Shown one piece after another: positions 9,431-22,100 of a stretch of 64,000 nucleotides of DNA (the first letter of the stretch is position 1; each line of letters opens with the position of its first letter). The position numbers and the translations under genes were made by a program. Source of the DNA: Zizania palustris (lineage: Eukaryota; Streptophyta; Magnoliopsida; Poales; Poaceae); assembly GCA_019279435.1 (NCBI GenBank), contig JAAALK010000289.1:8438342-8502341 (forward strand). Direction: 5' to 3'. A model generated the notes under the pieces. It saw nothing but the letters and a program-made list of their open reading frames with translations, ran no database searches and had not been told where the DNA came from.

Positions 9431-11380
9431 ATTCATAGATTTTATCCTCTAGATTCGAAAGGGTCCCTCCGAAGGGGGTCGGAGGTTGTTTCACCAAAGG
9501 GATCGGTGGGTTCGGTTGCTGCGGCTATTTCAGCGTAGTGTGACTGACGGAGGGGTCCGACAGTACACGATGACTTGTTTGTACCAAAGGGTTCAGTACT
9601 TTGGGCGGTACACCGGAGTGTGTACCGAAGGCTATTTACCCGGAGAGGTCTCCCGGGTACTGGATACACTAGTCTGCTTGTTGTGGTGCGCAGGTGACTT
9701 CGGAGGCGATAGTGAACCTGGATCAAGCGGGAGGCTTGATGTAAGGCAAGCGGGGAGCTCGGTCACGAAGGTTGCATGGGGTGGAGGTCGGTCCTCAGGT
9801 CAAGGTGTGCTAGGCAAAGGCAGAGAGTTCAGAGCATGGCTCCAGCTGAATGTACCCCGAGACGAAGTCGTTAGAAGCGAGGCACTTCAAAGGGTACTCT
9901 GAATTGAGTGACTTCAGAGTATGGCGGACAAAGTTCTCAGCAATGAGGCAAGGCTTTCAAAGTGTGCTCCGGATGGAGGCACTCGAAGGTTTACCCGACG
10001 AAGGTCTTAGAAGTCAAGGTGCATCAAAGGCATGGTCCTAGTGACGTTCGTCGTGGAGTGTGCTCGAGGAGAGACACTTCGATGAAGTGCTCATGGAATG
10101 CTTAATGCGGAGGCCTTGGACGAAGGAGGGACTTCGAAGGGTGGTACTCCGAAGGTGGGGCTTCGGAGTGTAGCTTACTTGAGGTACTTCGGCCATTCAC
10201 GGCTTCGGTACACGGACTGATGGAGTTCGAGCTAGGAGTAGCTGTGAAGCCATGGTGGTCCATTACAGAGGTGATGGCGCGAAGGCTCAAGGGCTTTGAT
10301 GGCTTCAGCTCAAAACCGTAACTGTATCGAAGGTTGACTTCGGTGAAGCGAAGGCCGTCAGGCTCAAGGCTTCTCGCCGAAGCTACAACACCCCTCGCAT
10401 GTGAAGGGGGGGCTTCAGAAGACTCCAAAATTGCAAAGGTTGATCGTGTCTGCTCTGCAAAAGTTGATGTTGTCTCCTCTGCGAAGCTGACAAAAGAAGC
10501 TTCCAAATAAAGTAGACTACCATTTGTACCCCACTATTCTGATGAGACAAAATCAATATAAACCGTAGGGGTAAAGTAGTCTATTCAGAAGGCTGAATAG
10601 TGCCTATAAATAGTGGAGGCTGGCTAGGCAACAATAACACTTTGAGCAGCCATTTTTAGAACTCCTATGCTAGCCGCCATTCACTCATGTATTCAAACCT
10701 ATGAGTTCATTTTGTGTTCCCTGTTCAAGCAATGAAACCTTGATTCTGTTTTCACTTACTTCTTGAACTTGTATGCTTGTTTTGCATTGGATGTTTTGAT
10801 TTCTTTGTGCTCTAATTCTTCCTAGTTTGGGCTTGTTCACTGGAGTGTTTTTGAGAAGTGTGTGAGAGATTAGTGTGTGCGTAGTGTGTTTTTCAGTGTG
10901 CGTTCTCTCTGTGTAAACTGAGGCAACACCTCACTATGACAAGCAAAGTATTGAGTGGTGTGGTCGGAGCCTGCTTTCTTCCCTTAGCAAAATCTATTGT
11001 GTGCGTTTTTGACCTTCAAAACACGATGCCTAGTATCAGTTGTTAGTGCGAAGTATCTAGTCGAAGTCTGTAGAGGGAAACCACCTCCTACGAAGGGTGA
11101 AGTGCGAAGTCTGCTCAAGGCACCTAGTGTGCGGAGCGTGCACTTACTTAGCAGAATTGAGGGTTTGGTTTTGTGGTTGAAGTGAAGTCTTCTTGATTTC
11201 TAACTTTTACTCCTTACGAAGCCTGGTTTCAGAGCTGTGAAATACCTCCGAACCAGAACTTTGAAGGGTGTGTTAGAAGCCTGTTCCGCAGAAGACATAA
11301 TTAAAACAGAAGGCTATTTTTAGCCTGAAATTTTAAAATCTCCCATTCACCCCCATTTGGCCACCGATTCCGGTCCAACA
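9431..11380 (+). repeat. 3' LTR of copia A (5' end of LTR deleted)
   Basis: Resembles the E LTR in opposite orientation: CCTCTAGATTCGAAAGGG near its start, the GTGTACCG-type and CTTCGGAG words through U3, TATAAATA at 10605-10612, and an end in CACCGATTCCGGTCCAACA at 11380. The first 40-50 bp of the LTR and the polypurine tract are replaced by a short joint. It is more diverged from E than E's two LTRs are from each other, which makes A the older insertion. Confidence 0.85.
10605..10612 (+). promoter_or_regulatory. TATA box in LTR of copia A
   Basis: TATAAATA in sense orientation, at the position equivalent to the TATA box of the E LTRs. Confidence 0.6.
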
Positions 11381-12351
11381 CTTCAGTTCAGAGGGCGTCT
11401 TGGGCTCTAAGATTAAGACCCTTGCCTTTATCTTCGTTGTATAATGTATTTGCTTGGAATCTTGGAGGATCATGGGGATGAAGTATTTTCCCCCAAAAGC
11501 ACGTAAAGCCTAAAAATTATGATTTCGAGAAAGGTGTTTTAACTAATCCTATTATCTCGAGACTCTCTTGTTTTGATTTAAATACACAAGCTGGTTTTCA
11601 AGAAGGAGAGTGTGATGAGATGTTAAACAACACCACAGTATCCTCTCTTTTCATCAAGTGATTCTTCACTTACACTTGAAGAACAGAATGCTAAGGTGAG
11701 TTAGTTTCCTCCTACTCTCAACGTAAAGAAAGAACAAGTGATATTGCACAATGATATCATTTTTGCTAGGAGCTACAATGACTACCAATATAAGACCAAA
11801 GCGAGAATGGTTTGTTGTCAAGCAGGAGATAATAATGAGGACATCACAAGCTGGGATATGACCGTGCTTATGCTTTATAATAAACAACCAAAGGTACATG
11901 CATTCTATATTAGATTTACATTTTATTTATTTGAACAATGTACACTACACCATGAAATGTGTTGCTATTCAATTACAAAAATACTTACATGGATAAAGCA
12001 ATATGTTGAGAGCACATCAAGGCAATGGAACATCATGGAAGTTGATTGGGGACCAAGTCAAGGCCATCCAAAGATAATATACAAGTTTGGGGCGCTACTT
12101 TTGTGCCAAGAGAAGGTGGAGATAAAGTTTTACACGTCTTGGACTTGGACTCAGACTCGGACTCAGACTGCAGAGACAACACCAGATTAAAACGTGCATA
12201 ACTTTTACATGGAAGGCAAAATTTAGTTGATCTTGGACTTTTTGGGAAGTTTGAGAAGTTTTCTTTCCAATGGATCAAGCTACACCGCTAGATTATCAAA
12301 ATAATGTGTGTTACTTATGAATTCTGAAGCCCATGTGCTTGTAACCGAGTT
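11381..12351 (+). other. Unassigned sequence, perhaps 3' tail of an old gypsy element
   Basis: No intact gene. Near 11600-11660 a plus-strand frame reads FQEGECDEML, resembling the end of some gypsy polyproteins. The 12190-12300 stretch (CATAACTTTTACA...TTTCTTTCCAATGGATCAAG) has the style of gypsy 3' noncoding DNA. Both are weak similarities from memory. The stretch is the left flank of Tat2 and presumably continues at 23675. Confidence 0.3.
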
Positions 12352-12356
12352 GTATT

Positions 12357-12851
12357 TGTTGGGGGAAAATATCTCATCTTCGGGGTTATTACCGAAGCAA
12401 CATAAAGGCAGACAGCGGATTCGAAGGTTCCCAGACGATCATCTTCGAAGATACCCGGAACCAAGTTCGAAGTACGAAGATAGGCATTGGTTCGGAGTAC
12501 ATCTTCGAACTAAGGCTTTTCAAGATCTTTTCTACCAGCTAAGATGGAAGACTTATCTTCTTTCTCATTAGATTAGTCTTTTACCATTTTAGCCCTATTA
12601 AGGGAACCGAATAGTTTCCACTATGTAGGTTGTAATAGAGGGGTAAATAGGTCTTTTCCTTAATGTTTGGGCCTATAAATACCCCCCATTTCACCCTGTA
12701 ATAGGGACCGAATACAAGTTATTCAATACACACATTCGAACTATTCTAAGTTATTATCCTTTCGGAGACTTAGAACAGTTCTCTTCGCAAACACTTCGTT
12801 TGTTAGTTTCTCTTTTACAGAAACCTGTTAGCGTAATCTTTTACGCCAACA
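12357..12851 (+). repeat. 5' LTR of Tat2
   Basis: TGTTGGGGGAAAATATCTC to TTTTACGCCAACA. TATAAATA at 12674-12681 marks the sense promoter. It differs from the 3' LTR by five substitutions seen by eye, with no length change. Confidence 0.96.
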
Positions 12852-12852
12852 G

Positions 12853-12871
12853 TTGGCGCCGTCCATGGGGA
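12853..12871 (+). other. Primer binding site of Tat2
   Basis: GTTGGCGCCGTCCATGGGG starts one base after the LTR. TGGCGCCGTC-type sites are usual in Tat/Athila elements. The tRNA is not identified here. Confidence 0.7.
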
Positions 12872-12913
12872 ACCTAGTCCGAAAAACTTCGTTCTCTACC
12901 AACTTATTACATC

Positions 12914-13743
12914 ATGCCTCCTAAGCGGAGCGCACCCCGCAATACCACTCGGAGGTCCTCTCGGATCTCCGGAGAGATACCCTTCGACACAGTTGAAGTC
13001 GGAGGGCCTTCGACATTCCCTCCGCAAACTCCGGAAGGGGCTTCCATCCCTCGAACATACGAAGCTTCTCCGCCAACCCTTCCATACTCCGACCACCCGG
13101 AGTCCCTTCTCCACCCTCCATCCCAATTCGAACTGATCCTACCAGTTCTCAAGACCTGGAAGATCCTTTCGGAGGAAATGAAAATAATCTTGGAGATATG
13201 GCCACTCAAATGGCCAACCTTCAAGCTGAAGTGGCAAGGTGGCGACAGGAAGCTACGAGCAGGCTTTGCTCTCAAGCCACCCCAACCATCCCAGAAGTGC
13301 CCGAAGACGATGATATCGATTATCCCGAAGCCCCGGAGAATGCCTCCTTCGACAATGAATCTCCGCTGCATCCTGAGCTGCAGAAGGTTCGCTTTGATCC
13401 AAAGTTTAAAACTTCGAAGCTCTGCAAGTATGCCAGAGATGAAGATCCCGGAGAGTTCGTTCGTTCTTATGCCCTAGCAATTGAGGCTAGCGGAGGAGTT
13501 CGAGACACCATGGCAAAGTGCTTCCCTTTAGCTCTTCAAGGAGTGGCATTGAGATGGTTCTGGTCCTTGAAGCCAGGATCAATCAATTCATGGTCGCAGC
13601 TGAAGAAGAAGTTTATAAGCAACTTTCAGGGCACCTTCGTACCTCCTATGTCAACAGGAAGCCTTTTCCAGGTGAAACAGCTCCCCGGAGAAACATTGAG
13701 GCAGTACTTTAAGCGCTTCGCTCATACGAAGTCGCAAATTTGA
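12914..13743 (+). pseudogene. Tat2 gag, N-terminal part (frame-disturbed)
   Basis: ATG at 12914 opens a basic N-terminus (PPKRSAPRNTTRRS). After a one-base frame change near 13130 the protein continues through ATQMANLQAEVARWRQ (13198) into the conserved capsid core: FDPKFKTSKLCKYARDEDP, ALQGVALRWFWSLKPGSI, WSQLKKKFISNFQG and LPGETLRQYFKRF. A short stretch at 13728-13752 has two compensating one-base changes with a TGA between them (13741-13743); downstream coding resumes in the same frame. The gag is recognisable but cannot be translated as one protein from this copy. Confidence 0.8.
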
Positions 13744-16584
13744 GGGCTGTCCGCATCTTCAGTGGTTGATGCAGCTCGGGAAGGCGTCAGTCATCAAGGC
13801 CTTCTGGATAAGCTTCATCGGAAAAGCATCTCCTCAGTCTCTCAGTTGATGTCATACTTCGAGGAGTATGCGAGGTCAGAAGAGGGTTGGCTTCGGAGGA
13901 CTTCTGCTACTTCATCCATATTGCGAGAAGTCAAAGTAGAAGTGAAAACTTTGGCACAGCCGCAGGAACCAGTCTTCGAAGTGCAACATGATCGGAGAAG
14001 AGGACAAAAGCACCCTCGCTCTGAAGTCATGAATATTGCACCCCCACAAAAGTTTGCACCAAGAGCTCCACAGTCTACGGGGAACAAGGCCAGCGGCTGG
14101 AGGCCGCCAGGGAAAACGGCTGGCAAGGGCCAGACCCTTTTCTGCTGCATTCACGGAGAAAATCGAAGCCATGCAACTGATACTTGCAAGGCTATACTTA
14201 CCCTAAGGGGAGAGTACTTAGAGAGAACTTCGGGTCGAGACAGTACCGACCGAAGTCCAGCGGCAACGCGCCTAGAGCCGGTCCAGGCTGTGGCGCGGAT
14301 AGAAAATTTTGATGCTGCAAGACACCCTCCGGTGGCCAATGTTATGCCACCTCCGAAGCAAGAGGAAGAGCAAGATAAAGGAAAAAGAGTAGTTCTCCCT
14401 ATCTCCGGAGGAGGTACCCTCGGAAGCATGTCCAAGAGACAGCGAAGAGAGTACGTTCGGGAAGTAGGTCATATTGGGACTTCGTCGTCTGCAGCTGCAA
14501 TGCCGGAGTGGTCTCACATTCCGATATCCTTTTCTGCGGAGGATGCAGCTGGTATTAAGTTCCCGCACGCAGATCCATTGGTTATCACTGCTGATATTGC
14601 GGGCACTGAAGTCCGAAGGGTGCTGATTGACGGAGGTAGTTCGGCAGATATCATTTTTGTTCAAGCCTTCGATCAGTTGTGCATTTCCAGGAAGCATCTC
14701 CTTCCAGCGGCTCGTCCTCTGCAAGGCTTCGCAGGACCCCCGCTTGATGCACTTGGCCAGATAGGCTTGGAAGTTACCTTCGGAGAAGGTTTATTGGCCC
14801 GGACTGAAGAAGTAATCTTCGATGTGATAGATGCCCCGTATGCTTACAACGTCATCTTCGGGACGGGCATGCTAAACCAGTTCGGAGCTGTGGCGCATCA
14901 CAATTATTTGTGCATGAAGATGCCCACACAAGCAGGAGTCCTTACAATCTTCGGAGATCAAGCCATTGCTCGGAGGGCGGAATATGGTCATGGTCCCCCT
15001 CTTGATCCGAGGCAAGTAAACAGTGTGCAGGATAATGAAGAAATTTTTTCAGCCTCCTCCGAAGCTTCGAAGAAGTCCTTTCCGAGACCAAGTCCCGAAG
15101 GAGAGATTGCAACGAAGGTCATTGTTAAAGATGGTAAAGAGTATACTTTTCAGTTTGGCAAAGATTTACCTCCCGAAGTTGCAACCTCCTTGGAAAAGGT
15201 GGTGGAAGAAAATTTGGATGTCTTCGCTTGGTCTGACGAAGATATCACCGAAGTCGATCGGGATATCATTGAACACAGTTTACTTGTAAACCCGAAGGCC
15301 CGGCCTGTTCGACAAGGTCTCCGGAAGATGTCCGCAGAAGGAGCTGCTCTAGCTAAGGACGAAGTTGAAAAATTGTTGAAGGCTGGGATTATCAGAGAAG
15401 TGGCTCACACAGAATGGTTAGCCAACCCAGTCTTCGTCAGAAAGAAGTCTTCCGGGAAGTGGCGCATGTGCATCGATTTCACATCCTTGAATAAAGCATG
15501 CCCACGTGACCCCTACCCCATGCCCCGAATTGATCAGCTGGTTGACTCCACCGCAGGTTCGGAGTTATTAAGCTTCCTTGACGCGTATTCTGGTTATCAT
15601 CAAATATGGTCGAAGCGCGAAGATGAAATCAAGACAAGCTTCGTAACTCCTTCGGGAGTCTTCTGTTATGTAAGAATGCCCTTCGGCCTAAGAAATACCG
15701 GGGCTACTTTTTCGAGATTAGTTGCTAAGGCTCTAGGTCATCAACTAGGTCGCAATGTGGAGGCCTATATGGATGATATTGTAATAAAGAGTGCTTTAAA
15801 GCACCAACATAGCCTAGACTTAGCAGAAACATTCAATAGCCTTCGGGCATGTGGGATCCGTCTTAACCCCAAAAAATGTATATTCAGAGCTAAGGCTGGA
15901 AAATTGTTAGGGTATTTAGTTTCAAGCAGGGGAATTGAAGCTAGCCCTACTCAAATAACTGCGCTGCAGAAGATGGCTCCTCCGGAAAATTTAAAGCAAG
16001 TGCAAAAGCTGACTGGGCGTCTGGCAGCACTTAGCAGGTTTTTATCAAGGTCTGCGGAGAGGAGCTTGCCTATATTTAAAGCATTGAAAGGGTCCGAAGA
16101 TTTTGCATGGACACCGGAGTGTCAGAAAAGCTTCGAAGATATTAAGGAATATCTTAGTAATCTTGCTACACTCACGGTGCCTACTGCGGACGAAACCCTA
16201 CTCCTGTACCTTGCAGCTACAGGTTCTGCTGTCAGCGCAGTCCTTGTCAGAGAAGTGGATTTCAATGGGAAGTTGGTCCAAAATCCTGTTTATTTTGTAT
16301 CCGAAGCATTATCGAGGAAGCTAAGACATTATTTTTTGGCTCACAATGTAATTGTACCAACTTCGTATCCTTTAGGAGATATGCTTCGAAGCAAAGATTC
16401 CACTGGAAGGATTGGAAAGTGGGCAGTCGAGCTAGCACCCTTCGGCATATCTTTCTTGGCAAGGACAGCTATCAAATCCCAAGTCCTAGCAGACTTTGTA
16501 GCAGAGTGGACTCCACCTGCAAATTTGGCTCCGGAGAAGTCAAGTGACGGAGTTTGGACTGTTTACTCAGATGGGGCTTTCTAA
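13744..16584 (+). pseudogene. Tat2 gag C-terminus, protease, reverse transcriptase, RNase H
   Basis: An uninterrupted 940-residue frame (13762-16584). It starts with the gag C-terminus (LLDKLHRKSISSVSQLM, then FCCIHGENRSHATDTC, a CCHC-like knuckle). It continues with the protease (LIDGGSSADIIF near 14620), RT (RMCIDFTSLNKACP, YPMPRIDQLVD, MPFGLRNTGATF, catalytic AYMDDIVIK near 15760) and a degenerate RNase H. It ends in a TAA (16582-16584) within the start of the second RNase H (YSDGAF). Domain order and motifs are those of Tat polyproteins. The stop makes translation of the downstream parts impossible without readthrough. Confidence 0.9.
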
Positions 16585-17091
16585 GCATCCAGAGCAGGCA
16601 TTGGGACAGTGTTGATTTCACCGTCAGGGCAAAGAGCAATGTACTCCGCAAGACTCAACTTTAAGTCTACCAATAATATAGCGGAGTACGAAGGGATTTT
16701 ATTGGGACTTCGAAAAGCACGTGCTCTAGGGGCTACAAGAATAATTATAAAGACAGATTCTCAGATAGTAGCAGGGCACGTAGACAAAAGTTTCCATGTT
16801 CGGCATCCACAGCTTGCAAAGTATTTAGAAGAAATCCGTAAAATCGAAGCACACTTCAAGGGTATTTCCATTCGGAGTATACCAAGAGCGGAAAATGTGC
16901 AAGCGGACATCTTAGCGAAGGCTGCAGCCGGAGCTGTGGATGTGCCCGAAGAAGCTTTCTACGAGGAACTCAATATACCTTCGGTGCCACAAATTCCTTC
17001 TACGGAGATTCTTTGCATTCCTAGTGCAGATTGGAAAAATTCGATCATGGAACTTTTACAGGGAGGAACAAATTTGCCCGAAGAGCCCTAG
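16585..17091 (+). pseudogene. Tat2 archaeal-type RNase H (aRH)
   Basis: In frame with the preceding pol segment. It has the acidic catalytic set of type-I RNase H: the D of YSDGAF just before the stop, E in NIAEYEGILLGLRKA, D in IIKTDSQIVAGHV and D in VQADILAKAAAG. This second RNase H between RNase H and integrase is the hallmark of Tat elements. A TAG at 17089-17091 separates it from integrase. Confidence 0.85.
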
Positions 17092-18243
17092 TTGTCAAGA
17101 TTAAAGCTCAGAGCCAGAAACTATCAAATAATCAACGGTATATTATACAAGGCCGGAGTATGTTCCCCTCTACTCCGATGTATATCCCAAGCCGAAGGCC
17201 AAGAAATTCTTCGAGAAATTCATGAAGGCCTTTGTGGCAGCCATTTAGACCCTAGAGCTTTGGCAGGAAAAACACTTCGCCAGGGGCTTTATTGGCCTAC
17301 AATCACAGCTGATGCGGAGAGCTTAGTCCGTACTTGTCAAGGATGCCAGTGGATGGGTCGACGGAGTCATCGCCCACCAACAGCTCTTCAAGTCATTGCT
17401 CCGGTATGGCCTATGGCCAGATGGGGTATGGATTTAATTGGTCCCTTTCCGGTAGCAAAGGGAAATCTGAAGTTCGCAGTGGTAGCTATTGAATATTTTT
17501 CTAAGTGGGTGGAAGCAGAACCCTTAACAGCTATCACTTCGAACAATGTACAGAAATTCTTCTGGAAGAACATTATTTGCCGGTTCGGAGTGCCTAGATA
17601 CCTCACAGTTGATAATGGAACACAATTCGACGCAGAATCCTTCAGGAAGTTTTGCGAAGATCTAGGCATTCAGCTATGTTTTGCTGCAGTGAGGCATCCT
17701 CAGTCTAATGGAGCCATAGAGCGAGCCAATGGAAATATTTTATCAGGGCTAAATCGAAGAATAGTAGGATTAGCAAAGGGACTGTGGACCGAAGAGCTTC
17801 CGAAGATTCTGTGGTCCATTCGGACTACGCAAACAAGGTCCACAGGTTTTACTCCGTTCAGACTACTATTCGGAGATGAAGCTATGACTCCAACAGAGCT
17901 CAAAGGGGGATCATTTCGCAGCACCGAACCGGACATTGACGAAGAAAGACAAGCTTCGTTAGATTTATCAGAAGAAACAAGACTTCGGGCTGTAGCTAAT
18001 TTATCAAAGTATCATCAGCAGACGAAGGCTTGGTATGACCCGAAGGTTAAGCTCAATGAACTAAGACCGGGTCATCTTGTTCTACGAAGCATTATAGCTC
18101 CAGGGAAGTTAGGCAATAAATGGGAAGGTCCATACCTAATTGTCCGCTCAGGGCGCCCTGGTTCATTTAAATTAGCTAATTTAGAAGGTGAAGAGTTAGC
18201 ACATACTTGGCATGCGGAGCACCTAAAGCGATACTTCGCATAA
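17092..18243 (+). pseudogene. Tat2 integrase
   Basis: A 383-residue open segment in frame with the upstream pol. It has the zinc-binding N-terminus (H...H...CQGCQ), the catalytic core with D in WGMDLIGPFPV, D in YLTVDNGTQFD and E in NGAIERANG, and a C-terminal GPYLIVRSGRPGSFKL domain. It ends at TAA 18241-18243. All three catalytic acidic residues are present, so only the upstream TAG and TAA separate it from a readable polyprotein. Confidence 0.9.
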
Positions 18244-18450
18244 GGGCTCCTTGTAATTCGCTTGTAATCATCTTCTAAATCAATAAAGCATATGATCCTG
18301 ATAGTGCCTTCCCCTCATAGACTTCCAGCTTCCAAGTGGACGCACTGGAACCGCGGGGTCGACCGAGAGGGAAGTGTCATGAAGCTGGGTTGTATTTTCG
18401 GACTTCGAACCCATAAGGTTCGAAGCTTCCGACGTGGGGGCTGGCATAAT

Positions 18451-18800
18451 CCGGAGCCCAGGCCACCGGCTTGTAGGCATCCGTAAAAGAGCCCAAAACC
18501 ACATCCTACGGAGTCCAAGCCATTGGCTGGTAGACTTCCGTAAAAAGAGCCGAAGGTGGCCAAAATCTGCGGAGTCCAAGCCATTGGCTGGTAGACTTCT
18601 GCAAAAAGAGCCGAAGGTGGCCAAAATATACGGAGTCCAAGCCATTGGCTGGTAGACATCCGTAAAAAGAGTCCGAAGAGACCATTGCAAACTCCGAACC
18701 ATTGGTTCGACAGAGATCGCAAAAACAAGCCGAAGGTGGCTAAAGCAAAACAGAATTTGAGCCATGAGCTTTGAATGTCTGTTAACATAGTCCGAAGTGA
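18451..18800. repeat. 61-bp minisatellite between pol and the antisense gene
   Basis: Units begin with GGAGTCCAAGCCATTGGCTG at 18510, 18571 and 18632, each 61 bp apart. Degenerate units occur before (from 18453, 57 bp earlier) and after (to about 18800). Each unit contains GCCGAAGGTGGC. The array sits 210 bp after the integrase stop and about 300 bp before the end of the antisense coding region. Arrays of this kind in 3' regions of Tat/Ogre elements are known from the literature. Confidence 0.85.
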
Positions 18801-19105
18801 CAAATTTTTTAAGACACTAAAGTGTCCTGAAAGTTATCTCAAGTGATTTCTTTCATAAAACAGAGGTACTAAGTTACCATTCTTCCGACTGCAAAAAGTC
18901 GAAGACATTTCATAAGATTTTAAAAGATCTTTAAATGACAGAGGGGCTCCGAACCCCCAAAAAATTGTACTCCGAAGTTTTTTCATTGCGCATAACCATC
19001 TTTGAATACATTTCGAAGTTGCTTATACCCAAAGAGGGGCTAGTAAATATGGAGACAATTTTAATTCGGCATTCATTATTGAAATAAATATGTTTACAGA
19101 TTACA
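18801..19105. other. Convergent 3' region between sense and antisense units
   Basis: About 300 bp without a coding signal. It separates the plus-strand gag-pol unit and the minisatellite from the 3' end of the minus-strand gene (stop at 19106). Both transcripts are expected to end or overlap here. No clear poly(A) signal could be assigned by eye. Confidence 0.5.
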
Positions 19106-22100
19106 CTATGAAAAATTGGTATCTATACCAAGAAGGAATCGGAGACCTCTTCGGTCCCTAGAGCTAGGGGTGGAACGACTAGTTCCAACATCGGAAGTTC
19201 TAATAACTTTACGTTTAACTCTCTTCCTCCCCCTCGAAGCTCTAAAATCCTTTTGCTCTTGTTGAAGTTCGGCCCAAGTTCGAAGCCGTTCAGGACTTCT
19301 TTCCCAGCTTCTAAGATCTTCAGATCTTTTATTTCGAGCTTCACCTTCGTCTTCAGACCAAATAGTGTCTTCAGAAGACGAGGTGTTTACGTTAACCTCT
19401 TTCTCTTCCTCTTTAATATAAGACATTACATCTTTGATTACTTCGGGCGCAATTACGACGGAGTCATCTCGAGGAATTAGAAATCGAGGATGCTTGTAAG
19501 TCTTTAGAAGTTCGAAGGTATTCCATAATGAGCGGAGTTCGTCGTTAAGCTCTAACACTTCGATATCTTCCATAAGAGGCAAAGCCTAAAAATATGACAA
19601 ACAAGATTTTCATTGATAAATGTTTACAAGCATGAAGCTTTACATAGTCAAAAATCCTAAATTATTCCTAAACCTGCGGGTTCGGAGGAGGCTGACTGCT
19701 CGAAGCTTGGTTCCAAACTTGCTTCTGGCGTTGGCCTTCGTCGATCCAAGCCTTGATCGCAGAACGACCTTCGGCTCTCCATGAGGTTTGAAAGGCTCGC
19801 CAGGCAGCAGTCACACCTTCGGAAGGATTTAAAAGCTGCTCGTCGTCGAAGGTAATGGAGCCCTCTGCGCTCGGAGTGATTGTTCGGCCCAAATCCTCGT
19901 AGTAACGAAGTAGCCCGAGGGCAGACACTTGTCCGGAGAGTTCTCCATAACGAATGCCTGCCGTCTTCATTTGCTTCGCTGCTCCTTGGATCCTTTTTAA
20001 CCGGCGCAGCAGAGTGACGTTGTCATCTGAAAGGAATGATCCAGTAGTACCGAAGTACTCCAGAACACCTAGCATCTGTTCTATGACCTCCGTAGCTACC
20101 TTCTGAGACTTAAGCTTTTCTTCGATTAATGCATCCTTGCTCGAAGTCGTTTCCGCTAGAACTCCGGAAATCCTAGCATTCTCCGTAGTTAAAATATTCT
20201 TCTGATTTAGGAGTTGGCTAGCTTCCTCTTGGAGCCTCACAAGTTCGGACCCAGCACTAGCATGCTCCAACTGCACTTTTTCAATTTCTGCTCGAAGCAC
20301 GATTCTTTCTGCTTCGAGCTCTTTATTAGCAGCCTCCAAGCCCTGTCTGGCCCTACGCTCCGTTGAAATCATGTTATCCATTTGAACCACTCTAGCTTCG
20401 GAGAAAGACAAGTTGCATTTGAGAGCTTCATTTTCTTCCCGAAGCTGAGCAATTTCATTTTCGCTCGATAAAGTTGCAGCGCGGGCCAAGACCCCTTGCT
20501 AAGAAAAGAAAAAACTGAAGTAAGAAATTATTCATGTATAATTTGCTATTGGTTCAAAGGTGCTCCGTACCTGGTAGGTTGCTCGTTCCATAGCAACGTT
20601 AAGCTCCGAACTCTTCGCCCTGCTTAAAATTGCTACCAGCTCTGTCTCCCCGACATCGCGACTCACTCGACCTAAAGGTTTGAGCAGAGTCCGAAGCCCG
20701 GTTCTTTGCTCCAAAAAAGGAGTTAAAAGAGGGAGCATTGCCGAAGCCTCTTGGTCATCCCTGCTTGGCGAAGCTCCGGAGCGTTCTCCTGAGGTCCTTG
20801 GAACTTCGGTAGATGGCCCCCCCTCAGTTGATTCACTTTCATCTGTTGATTCAGACGAAGTTGATCCTTGAGTAGAGAGAGGCTCTATATGTCTTTTACC
20901 CCTTCCAGGCCCCTGTTGAGTGACCTCTGGGTGCGGCTCCGAAGTTGTCGAAGGCCCTAGAATGGGATCTTCGCGATGTACTTCTACAGAAGGGGACTCT
21001 GCAAAAGCAAAGATATTATACATTGTATAATTTTGCAGAAAATAATAAGAGAATTATGCGAAGTTTACCTTCGACATTCTGGGGGCGATCGAGCACCGGA
21101 CTGCTCGGAGGATCAAAGGTGAGGCCTTCGTCTGAATCCACAGTTAAAACATCAACTGCCGGAGTATCTCCGAGAGCAGTCCTCCCTTCATCCACAACTG
21201 AAGTTGTAGTAACTTCAACTTCTCCTTCGCCCACAGGGGCTTCGATTTGCTCTTCCTCTTGAGCATCCGGAGCTCTCACTTCTTCAATGATAGCCTGAGA
21301 CTTTGGCATACCTGCAGTATCTTCAATATGAATATCTTTTTGAGCCACATCTTCATCAATCAACCTCACTAATAGTTTACCTTCATCTTCTTTAGATCCG
21401 GAGGTTGAGTTTCTTGGGCTCGGAGATGCAGTTTTTTTAGGCTTCCGAGCCACTTTCTTCACCGGAGTCTTTGCGGAGCTCGAAGCTCCGGCTTCGGCTA
21501 TCCTCTTCTTGGGTCCTTTCTCCGAAGGCACCCAGTCCATCAGACGGGGCGGAGTCATCTCCAACATTCCCCATTCTCTGTTAAACCTCTCCCAACTCCC
21601 GACCAATTTAACTCTCCATTCTTTTTCAGTCGGAGTTGGGGCACCCAAAATCTTCTCCGAAGCCCTTATAATTTGCTCTGAAGTAATAGGGGCTGATGAA
21701 GCTAAAAAATAAATAATTCAAGTTAGTCTTTCTTCGAAGTAAATATGTATAATACATGTTGGTTTCGAAGTTACCTACAGGGCTCGAAGTCAAGTTAATC
21801 TTGCGGAGACCGCCTTCCAAATCATCCTCGAAGACGATAGGCCAGTTGGCCATCAGCGAAGAAATTTGCAGGCCGAGGAATTCTTCGGCTAAGTCTCGCA
21901 TGCTTAACCTTCGGCTAATCTTTTGAAGCAGGTTAAGACGGGCTTCGAGTTGACCTTCGTTGGGCTGGACCAAAGCTTCCTTCCGGAATTGAATTTCTTT
22001 AAGGGGCCCGGCCAGAGGACTGCTTGCCCCAACTTCGGCATAGAACCATCTCAGAATCCAATCAGTATACCATCTTGCATTGATGGCCTTGGCAGGAAAT

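Noticed and set aside
11738..12190. 150-codon plus-strand frame as a host gene
   Set aside because: No domain, biased composition at the end and no supporting context; treated as unassigned repeat-like DNA.
12914..13477. 187-codon plus-strand frame as a complete gene
   Set aside because: Only its first third matches gag; after about 13130 the true gag continues in another frame.
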